NCBI GenBank assembly: GCA_040878345.1
Contig: JBBDML010000014.1
Span: 1-64,000 of the forward strand
DNA from: ZC4RG35 sp040878345
GTDB lineage: Bacteria; Actinomycetota; Acidimicrobiia; Spongiisociales; ZC4RG35
DNA length: 64,000 bases
Direction: 5' to 3'
Made by a program: the position numbers and the translations under genes. Below are positions 58,327 to 64,000 of the stretch, piece after piece. How positions within the stretch are numbered: position 1 is the stretch's first letter; every line of letters starts with the position of its first letter. The notes under the pieces were generated by a model that did no database searches, was not told the origin of the DNA, and saw only the letters and a list, made by a program, of their open reading frames with translations.

Positions 58327-59484
58327 ATGAGAGAGCCAATGTCCGTCAGGTCGATGTCGTCACGCCGTCCCACCCGGGTCGGGATGGTGTCCACCTACCC
58401 CCCGACTCGTTGCGGGATAGGCAATTTCACCGCCTCTCTCGTCGACTCTCTCACCGACGTGGCCCCTGGAGTCGAAGTCGACGTGGTCAGGCTCGTCGAG
58501 CACCGAGCTTCGGTGGCCTCGCTCGGTACCGACTCCATCGAGATCGACCCCAACAGCCCGGTCAGTCTGCGGGCTGCGGCCAGATTCCTCAATCGCCGCG
58601 ACCTGGCCATCCTCCAGCATGAGTACGGCATCTACGGGAGAGACGACGGGATGGCCGTGCTCGACCTGCTTCGCCTCATCGATGTCCCCAAGTTGGCGGT
58701 TCTCCACACGGTGTTGCGATCGCCTGGTCGACGTCAGAGACAGATCGTCGAAGGCATCAACCGGCAGGCCCGGTTGGTAGTCATCTCCGAGACGGCGCGC
58801 CAGATCCTCGAGGGAACGTATGGCATCCCGGCGGGGGAGGTCACCATGATTCCCCATGGGGGCCATTGGAAACCTCAAGCCCTTAACGACTCACCGCGCA
58901 GCCGACTCATCACGTGGGGCCTACTTGGCCCAGGGAAGGGTCTCGAGAGATCCATCGAGAGCATCGGCCATCTGCGTGATCTCGGGTTCGACGCTCAGTA
59001 CCGGATCCTGGGCAGGACCCACCCCGAGGTGGTGAGGAGGGAAGGCCATGCCTACCGGAGACGTCTCGAATCGCTGGTGGCCAGGTTGGGCCTGGGTCAA
59101 CAGATCGAGTTCATCGATCGTTATCTCGACGATTGGGAGCTCGGTCGGATGGTGGCGAGCTCCGACGTGGTCGTGGTCCCCTACGACAACACCGAGCAGG
59201 TGTCGTCAGGGGTCATAACCGAAGCCTTGGGGATCGGGAGGCCCGTGGTGGCGACGAGGTTCCCCTATGCGATCGAGATGCTGTCCGACGGAGCCGGGAT
59301 CGTGGTCCGCCACGACAGCCTGGCCATGGCTCAGGCCATCGCCGCTCTCCTCGGCGACGACGAGCGATACCTAAGGGCGGCCCGGGCGGCAGCGAGGATG
59401 TCCGGGAGCCTCTCTTGGGGAGCGGTCGCAGAGCGCTACGCCGGTCTCATGCAAGGGATTGCCCCGCAGCTGGCGACCGCCTGA
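58327..59484 (+). CDS. GT4-family glycosyltransferase
   Basis: 385 residues from the ATG at 58327, with GGAGG about ten bases upstream; ATG codons at 58288 and 58339 are alternatives. GT-B fold: VGMVSTYPPTRCGIGNFTAS near the N-terminus, LAILQHEYGIYG, VVISETARQILEG, TWGLLGPGKGLERSIESI (start of the nucleotide-sugar domain) and SSGVITEALGIGRPVVATRF with the catalytic Glu. It is retaining and probably uses a GDP- or UDP-sugar. First gene of the glycan cluster with the GH130 gene next. Confidence 0.87.
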   Translation: MREPMSVRSMSSRRPTRVGMVSTYPPTRCGIGNFTASLVDSLTDVAPGVEVDVVRLVEHRASVASLGTDSIEIDPNSPVSLRAAARFLNRRDLAILQHEYGIYGRDDGMAVLDLLRLIDVPKLAVLHTVLRSPGRRQRQIVEGINRQARLVVISETARQILEGTYGIPAGEVTMIPHGGHWKPQALNDSPRSRLITWGLLGPGKGLERSIESIGHLRDLGFDAQYRILGRTHPEVVRREGHAYRRRLESLVARLGLGQQIEFIDRYLDDWELGRMVASSDVVVVPYDNTEQVSSGVITEALGIGRPVVATRFPYAIEMLSDGAGIVVRHDSLAMAQAIAALLGDDERYLRAARAAARMSGSLSWGAVAERYAGLMQGIAPQLATA

Positions 59485-59543
59485 CCGACGATTCGTGCGG
59501 AGATGACTCGCCATCGGGCCGTTTTCGGTGAGAATGGCCGACG

Positions 59544-60998
59544 GTGTCGAAGACCACAGAGCACTCACTGAGCATCGAGCCCGACTCAAACCGGGTGATC
59601 GCTCGGCCCTTCTTTCCGGGCTCAGCGGGCTCCGACACCGAGCCAAGCCGCCTCGCCTCGATCGTCGATCGAATCCTTGCTTGGCCTGAGGGCGACCGGG
59701 CTCGGTTGTTGACCGAGGTGCGGGAACGATCACGGACGAGGTACGCCCAGGTCGAGGCCACCTGGCTCCGGCATTTCGAGTTGGCTAGGGGCCCTCTCCC
59801 TTGGCTGGATCAAGTTGCCGACGGTGATCTGAGGCTGCTGATCGGCGCCTTCCTCACCCAGGGCTACGCCTATGAGGCGGTGGCGCTGACCAACCCGTCG
59901 ATGGTCCCGTTCGGAGAGTCCAACGGAGGTGCCCTGTCGTTCATCATGAGCGCCCGGGCCATTGGTGAAGGGCATGTCTCATCGATCGCCTTCTTCACCG
60001 GATCGGTGGATGCAGCAGGTGCGGTCGACCTCGACCCGCGCTCCGAGCACGTCAGCAATGGGACTCGGGAGTTCGGCTGGGTCGAGAAGGAGTCGTTCGC
60101 AGTCCAGATCGAAGAGCTCGACCTGCCCGCCCAACTCATCGGGCGTGTGCTGGAATCGCTGGACGACCGGTTCTCCAAAGACGACCTAAACCGGGTTCTG
60201 AACGAGTTGTCGGAGAGCGATGTCGAGCCGGCCGACGGCATCGACTCGATCAGAAGGGTGCGATGGCTCGCTGCCTCCAACTATGAGATCTCCTTTGACG
60301 CCTCCTCCCCCATCTCCGAGCATCTCCTGTCACCAGGAATCCCAATCGAGAGCAACGGCATGGAGGATGCCCGGTTCGTTCGATTCGTCGACGATGACGG
60401 CTCAGTCATCTACTACGCCACCTACACCGCCTTCGATGGGAGGCTGATCCTCCCTCAGCTGATCGAAACCACCGACTTCCACCACTTCCGGATCGGCACC
60501 CTCACCGGGCCCACGGTGCACCACAAAGGGATGGCCCTGTTCCCGCGGAAGGTCGAGGGGGAATACCTGTCCCTCTCTCGTCATGACCATGAGAAGACCT
60601 TCTTGATGAGAAGTGACGACATCCACACCTGGTCCAATGCCGAGGTGCTCTTTGGCCCCGAGCGAGCCTGGGAGCTGATCCAGACCGGCAACTGCGGGTC
60701 ACCCATCGAGACCGAAGCCGGGTGGCTGGTCATCACTCACGGGGTCGGTGCCATGAGGAGATACGTCCTCGGGGCGGTGCTGCTCGATCTCGACGAGCCC
60801 GCCAAAGTGCTGGCCCGCCTGGACCAGCCTCTGCTCGAGCCGGAGCCGACCGAGACCGCCGGCTACGTCCCCGACGTCGTGTACTCATGCGGCAGCATGG
60901 TTCACAACGGATTCCTGGTCCTACCGTACGGGTACTCCGACCACGGGATCCGGGTGATGGTCACCCAACTCGGGCAGGTGCTCGACCGGATGACGTAG
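59544..60998 (+). CDS. GH130-family mannoside phosphorylase or hydrolase
   Basis: 484 residues from a GTG. Five-bladed propeller of GH130 preceded by an extra helical N-terminal region of about 110 residues. Motifs: LTNPSMVPFGE, GMEDARFVRFVDDDG (the Glu-Asp pair with catalytic Asp), HHKGMALFPRKVEGEYL, NCGSPIETEAGWLVITHGVG and YGYSDHGIRV. GH130 enzymes split beta-mannosides, with phosphate or water. The cofactor-phosphate choice cannot be read by eye. Its end overlaps the convergent GT4 gene by 38 bases. Confidence 0.87.
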   Translation: MSKTTEHSLSIEPDSNRVIARPFFPGSAGSDTEPSRLASIVDRILAWPEGDRARLLTEVRERSRTRYAQVEATWLRHFELARGPLPWLDQVADGDLRLLIGAFLTQGYAYEAVALTNPSMVPFGESNGGALSFIMSARAIGEGHVSSIAFFTGSVDAAGAVDLDPRSEHVSNGTREFGWVEKESFAVQIEELDLPAQLIGRVLESLDDRFSKDDLNRVLNELSESDVEPADGIDSIRRVRWLAASNYEISFDASSPISEHLLSPGIPIESNGMEDARFVRFVDDDGSVIYYATYTAFDGRLILPQLIETTDFHHFRIGTLTGPTVHHKGMALFPRKVEGEYLSLSRHDHEKTFLMRSDDIHTWSNAEVLFGPERAWELIQTGNCGSPIETEAGWLVITHGVGAMRRYVLGAVLLDLDEPAKVLARLDQPLLEPEPTETAGYVPDVVYSCGSMVHNGFLVLPYGYSDHGIRVMVTQLGQVLDRMT

Positions 60999-62016
60999 AA
61001 ACGATCCGGTCATAGATCATCCCGTACTCGGAGGCCATTCTGGTGTCACTGAACCGGGTGGCGGCCCGGGCGCGACAAGCCAGTCTCGACAGTGAGCCGA
61101 CCTTCGGGACGGAGGCCACCGCGGCGGGGATGTCGTCGACCAAGAAACCTGTGACCCCTTCCTCGACAATCTCCTCCATCGCCCCGCGTCGCCAGGCGAT
61201 CACCGGGGTCCCTGCAGCCAGACTCTCCACCACAACCAGGCCGAACGGCTCTTCCCAACGCAAAGGCATGAGCATGGCATGCGCCTCGCCCAAGAGAGCT
61301 GCGACGTCGTGCCGGTCGAGGGGCCCGAGATACTCGACATCTGGCCCCGCCAGGTCGAGCCCGTCGAAGAAGGCACGATGGCGGTCCTCAACCACTCCGG
61401 CCATCCGCAGCCGCATCCCGGCGAGGCGGGCGGTCTCGATGGCCAGATCCGGGCCCTTCTCCGGCGCGATGCGCCCCACAAATGCCAGATACCCGCCGTC
61501 ACCTTCGCCCAGAGGGAAGTCGTTGACACGGATCCCATTGGCGACGGTGGCGACATAACGGAGCTCGGGGAGAAACCTCCGCTCCGACTGGCTCAGTGAG
61601 ACGAAAGCCTCGTCTCGGTACCGTCTGAGGAGGGGGTGATTGGCCTGATCCCATGCCACGCCATGCAAAGTGCTCAACAGCCGACCGGGGATGAGGCTGC
61701 TGTAGACGAGGGCATGGACGTGCAAGTGGGAGTGGATCAGATCGATGGAGAGGTCGCGAGCGGCTTCTATGGCAATCGCCAGATGGGTCTCCTCCATGAG
61801 ACGCGGGTCGGCACCAGGCAGCGCGCTCAATGGGCCCTCGACTGTCTCCACCAAGTGGGCGCCGGTCTTGGATCCTGAGGGGGCGAAGAGCGTGACATCG
61901 ACACCGAGCTCGACCAGGCGCTCCGTCAGGTCGTGTGTCACCCGTTCCCACGGCCCGTAACCATCCGGTTCATATGGATGTGAGATCGGCGGGATCATCC
62001 CCACCCGAGGGCTCAT
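60961..62016 (-). CDS. GT4-family glycosyltransferase, second of the cluster
   Basis: 351 residues from the ATG at 62016, which overlaps the stop of the upstream gene (ATGA); the open frame goes on to 62382 only as a shadow. GT-B fold: GMIPPISHPYEPDGYGPWER, LIHSHLHVHALVYSS, LSTLHGVAWDQANHP, AFVGRIAPEKGPDLAIETAR and EEPFGLVVVESLAAGTPVIA with the catalytic Glu-x7-Glu. The order beside GH130 suggests building or editing of the same mannoside. Confidence 0.88.
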   Translation of the reverse strand: MSPRVGMIPPISHPYEPDGYGPWERVTHDLTERLVELGVDVTLFAPSGSKTGAHLVETVEGPLSALPGADPRLMEETHLAIAIEAARDLSIDLIHSHLHVHALVYSSLIPGRLLSTLHGVAWDQANHPLLRRYRDEAFVSLSQSERRFLPELRYVATVANGIRVNDFPLGEGDGGYLAFVGRIAPEKGPDLAIETARLAGMRLRMAGVVEDRHRAFFDGLDLAGPDVEYLGPLDRHDVAALLGEAHAMLMPLRWEEPFGLVVVESLAAGTPVIAWRRGAMEEIVEEGVTGFLVDDIPAAVASVPKVGSLSRLACRARAATRFSDTRMASEYGMIYDRIVSTSSGRAPARVG

Positions 62017-63020
62017 ACCGAGGCTTCGACCTGTGAGCTCGCCAGTGCCTGCAGTGCCCCCAGCGCCGACAGTGTCGACTCTGCGCCCCGATTCAAGTTG
62101 GCGCCACTGGCCTCGAGACCATCGAAACCGGCGCCGGTGGCTGCCTCGTAGAGATCGACTCCCATGTCGTTGCGCCCCAGAAACCAATACGCCGCGTCCT
62201 GGAGGCCAAAGGACCAGTGGGCGGAGCCGTCCACCCGGCTGGCTGCGAGACATGCGTCGGCCATACCCCAAGCCTCGATGGGTTGTTGCCCGAAGGCAGG
62301 TGATGGATCGCCGGGTCCTCGTCCGCCGACCGGGGTGAAGCTGAACCATCCTTCGCTCCCCCGCTCGACACCGATCAGCCAATCGAGCAAGGCGAGCCCG
62401 TGTTCGATCATGGGTGCGTTGTCGAGCACCGCGCCCGCAGCGAGGAGAGCATGGGGGAGACGGGCGTTGTCGTAGGTCAATGATGCCTCAGGCCACGACC
62501 ATCGCCTCCCCTTGGCTCGGGGCAGTCTTGGGCAGACCCGGTTGAGGAAAGCCTCCATCGCCCACTCGACCTCCACCGGGAATGTGTGTGAGCCGATAGC
62601 CCGTGCCACGCCCAACACCCCATAACAGTTCGGCATGAGATGCGTGGAGTTGAGATCGAGGCCGGCGAGGAACGCCGCCATTCCATCTTGGGTGATGGCG
62701 TCGGCGTCGATCATCGATCCCAAGCCCCAGAGAGCGCGACCGTGGGCATCGTCCGATCCTCGACGGTCCAGCCACTTCCCATGTCGAGACATGCGATTGT
62801 GCCAGCCAAGCGCGACCCGGCCATTCACCACGAAGTCCAGGTAGGGGCGAGACTCGCTCACCAGGTCGCTCGCCAGCCCGTTGGCCAGAACCACCAAGGC
62901 GCGGGCGTTGTCATCGGTGGTGTAGCCGTGCTCCAAACGCGGCCGGTCATGCTCGGCGTGCTCGAACAGCCCGTGTGGCCCCGTCAGCTTGCGGAGGTGG
63001 TCTCGACTGAGGTCGGGCAC
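62013..63020 (-). CDS. (alpha/alpha)6-toroid-like protein of GH130/GT4 clusters
   Basis: 335 residues from a GTG at 63020 (VPDLSRDHLRKLTG); the open frame reaches 63146 but that part is Pro-rich and overlaps another gene. Recurring pattern of a helical toroid: GLFEHAEHDRPRLEHGYTTD, DNARALVVLANGLA, DAHGRALWGLGSMID, WSWPEASLTYDNARLPHALL and PIEAWGMADACLAASR. Such proteins often stand beside GH130 and GT4 genes and look like glycosidases of the six-hairpin type, but their activity is unknown. Coupled to the GT4 gene downstream. Confidence 0.75.
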   Translation of the reverse strand: MPDLSRDHLRKLTGPHGLFEHAEHDRPRLEHGYTTDDNARALVVLANGLASDLVSESRPYLDFVVNGRVALGWHNRMSRHGKWLDRRGSDDAHGRALWGLGSMIDADAITQDGMAAFLAGLDLNSTHLMPNCYGVLGVARAIGSHTFPVEVEWAMEAFLNRVCPRLPRAKGRRWSWPEASLTYDNARLPHALLAAGAVLDNAPMIEHGLALLDWLIGVERGSEGWFSFTPVGGRGPGDPSPAFGQQPIEAWGMADACLAASRVDGSAHWSFGLQDAAYWFLGRNDMGVDLYEAATGAGFDGLEASGANLNRGAESTLSALGALQALASSQVEASV

Positions 63021-63030
63021 GAGCGGGGTG

Positions 63031-63318
63031 TCAAACGAGTGCGAAGGGTGGATGACAGGGCTCCTCTCTGGGGGTGACGGGCCCCATTGCTGGGGTGGGT
63101 GGGGTCCGGGTGAGTGGGACGGCGGTGTGGGCGACCTCGTAGTCAACCGGCTCGACCTCGGAGATGCTCGCCTCTTCGATCAGACCGAGGGCGACGCGTC
63201 CGGCGATGCCCATCGCAGCCTCTTGGCCGAGCTCAGAGATCAGATGAGCCAACCCGTTTGCGAAACAGTGGACTGCGGAGTCGCTCGGGAGCGCTTCGGG
63301 CTCTGGCATGCCTGGCAT
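63031..63318 (-). CDS. Small acidic protein, unknown function
   Basis: 95 residues (MPGMPEPEALPSDSAVHCF...). The central part, LAHLISELGQEAAMGIAGRV and LIEEASISEVEPVDYEVAH, looks like a folded helical protein with coding-like composition; the Pro/Thr tail is less convincing. It stops ten bases before the GTG of the toroid protein and would be the first gene of that operon. No family recognised. Confidence 0.5.
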   Translation of the reverse strand: MPGMPEPEALPSDSAVHCFANGLAHLISELGQEAAMGIAGRVALGLIEEASISEVEPVDYEVAHTAVPLTRTPPTPAMGPVTPREEPCHPPFALV

Positions 63319-63383
63319 TACCCACTATTCCCCTTCCCAAACTTGCCCCGTTTGGCGATGACCGATGCCGGGTAGACGGCCAG

Positions 63384-63398
63384 AGGTAAGCGTTACCT
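63384..63398. promoter_or_regulatory. Small palindrome before the 49-residue gene
   Basis: AGGTAA-GCG-TTACCT, six-base perfect arms, 14 bases before the ATG at 63413 and overlapping the likely promoter region. Operator candidate. Confidence 0.4.
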
Positions 63399-63412
63399 GA
63401 AGGAGAAGAGAT

Positions 63413-63562
63413 ATGGGATGGGTCGGCATACTCTTGATCTTGGCCCTCCTCCTCGGAGGGGTTGGGCTGTTCGTAGAGGCCCTGCGCTGGGTCCTGATCA
63501 TCGCCATCGTCATGTTCCTCGTCGCCGCCCTCACCGGGTGGTCCCGTAGGAACGTGTCGTGA
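63413..63562 (+). CDS. 49-residue two-helix membrane peptide (lmo0937/DUF5670-like)
   Basis: Reads MGWVGILLILALLLGGVGLF, then VEALRWVLIIAIVMFLVAAL and TGWSRRNVS. AAGGAGA lies six bases before the ATG and a strong terminator follows. Two hydrophobic helices joined by a short turn and a basic end are the pattern of the small stress-linked hydrophobic proteins known as lmo0937 family or DUF5670. Confidence 0.75.
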   Translation: MGWVGILLILALLLGGVGLFVEALRWVLIIAIVMFLVAALTGWSRRNVS

Positions 63563-63597
63563 TGCGTCAATCAGCCTCACGGAGGGTACAGAACACT

Positions 63598-63632
63598 CGG
63601 GAGGCGGAGGAGCGTGTCTCCTCCGCCTCCCG
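63598..63632. terminator. Strong bidirectional terminator
   Basis: CGGGAGGCGGAGGAG, loop CGTGT, then its exact complement CTCCTCCGCCTCCCG. It sits between the convergent membrane-peptide and STAS genes. Confidence 0.8.
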
Positions 63633-63676
63633 CTGTTCATCGTCGACCCACAGAATCTGTGAACTGGGCGGAGGTT

Positions 63677-64000
63677 TCATCCCGGTTCCTGAAACTCCAG
63701 ATCCAGGAGACCACTGAGCCCGCTGATCTCGAACAACGGCCTGAGACGCTTCGGGAGCAGGATTCGAAGATGACCGCCATCCTCGGAGAGCCTGTTGTGT
63801 GCCGAAACCAGGAGGCTGAGACCCACCGAGTCGATGAAGGTGACCCCGGTCAGATCGACGTCGAGCATCTCCACACCGGCGGCACGTCGCTCGATGATCA
63901 GGTTCTGCAACTCCCCCGCGGTGGACAAGTCGAGCTCACCGTGGAAGGCCATACGCCCCTCGGTGGCGCCATCGCCCTGGATCGATGGCCCCGGCTCTGG
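63677..64000 (-). CDS. STAS-domain protein, 5' end outside window
   Basis: The frame is open to the window edge, so at least 107 residues are seen. STAS fold: GRMAFHGELDLSTAGELQNL, VDLTGVTFIDSVGLSLLVSA (Asp-Ser-Val-Gly with the regulatory Ser), LRILLPKRLRPLFEISGLSG. Anti-sigma-factor antagonist type. The residues before the first ATG (63952) fit the family, so the true start lies beyond 64000. It could be an input for the sigma fusion at 55.4 kb, or be part of another switch. Confidence 0.85.
   Translation of the reverse strand, partial: PEPGPSIQGDGATEGRMAFHGELDLSTAGELQNLIIERRAAGVEMLDVDLTGVTFIDSVGLSLLVSAHNRLSEDGGHLRILLPKRLRPLFEISGLSGLLDLEFQEPG

Noticed and set aside
63021..63146. TTG start at 63146 for the toroid protein
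   Set aside because: The extra residues are Pro/Ser-rich and overlap a better candidate gene; the GTG at 63020 fits the conserved DHLRKLTG start.

Overview
The window is high-GC DNA (roughly two-thirds G+C) from an actinobacterium, most likely an uncultured member of the Acidimicrobiia or a near relative. This placement is inferred from gene content and style, not from a marker gene. The signs are several F420/flavin-dependent LLM and PPOX oxidoreductases, Thr/Ser-rich linkers in secreted proteins, LCP and SigF-type regulators, ATGA/GTGA overlaps between genes, and many genes whose start codon lies 6-9 bases after a TANNNT -10 box (leaderless transcripts). No tRNA, rRNA, CRISPR array, transposase or prophage was found. 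Gene density is high, so it reads as chromosomal core/accessory sequence.

Layout. 1-2.3 kb: partial degenerate SDR, XRE-cupin regulator, beta-lactamase-like lipoprotein. 2.4-4.5 kb: LLM oxidoreductase plus pirin. 4.9-14.1 kb: a reductive pyrimidine (uracil/thymine) or hydantoin degradation locus: F420-type LLM enzyme, dihydropyrimidinase, class III aminotransferase, beta-ureidopropionase-like nitrilase and an NMT1-type ABC transporter. A methylmalonate-semialdehyde dehydrogenase at 21.7-23.2 kb could finish the pathway. 14.1-19 kb: TAP-like hydrolase, small membrane protein, DUF1684 protein, a DUF1992 fragment without a start codon, a CGNR zinc-finger regulator, OsmC and a cupredoxin. 19-29 kb: cyclase/STAND/TPR protein, mmsA, methyltransferase, PPOX enzyme, sensor kinase with a secreted anchored protein, and a membrane-bound EEP hydrolase. 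29-32.8 kb: B12-dependent metH under a SAM riboswitch. 32.9-42.4 kb: DUF885 peptidase, UPF0316 protein, LLM enzyme, winged-helix protein, ECF sigma factor with a Gmad2 lipoprotein-like partner, LCP ligase, and a flippase-glycosylphosphotransferase fusion. 42.5-51 kb: tandem duplicated M20 amidohydrolases and a complete Opp/Dpp-type peptide ABC transporter. 51-55.3 kb: MalY-type aminotransferase and a zinc uptake locus (aztB, aztC, zur, aztA) with a Zur-box-like palindrome. 55.4-57.5 kb: a partner-switching sigma module in which an RsbW-like anti-sigma domain is fused to the sigma factor. 58.3-63.3 kb: a glycan cluster of two GT4 glycosyltransferases, GH130 and an (alpha/alpha)6-like protein. 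The end holds a 49-residue membrane peptide and a partial STAS protein.

The most unusual things are: a family of seven 47-base palindromic repeats, six of them in pairs 14-15 bases apart and placed beside promoters; a SAM riboswitch whose downstream leader can base-pair with the metH ribosome-binding site and start codon; the anti-sigma/sigma fusion with its 24-base divergent palindromic promoter; and a pyrimidine-degradation locus in which an LLM flavoenzyme stands where dihydropyrimidine dehydrogenase is expected.
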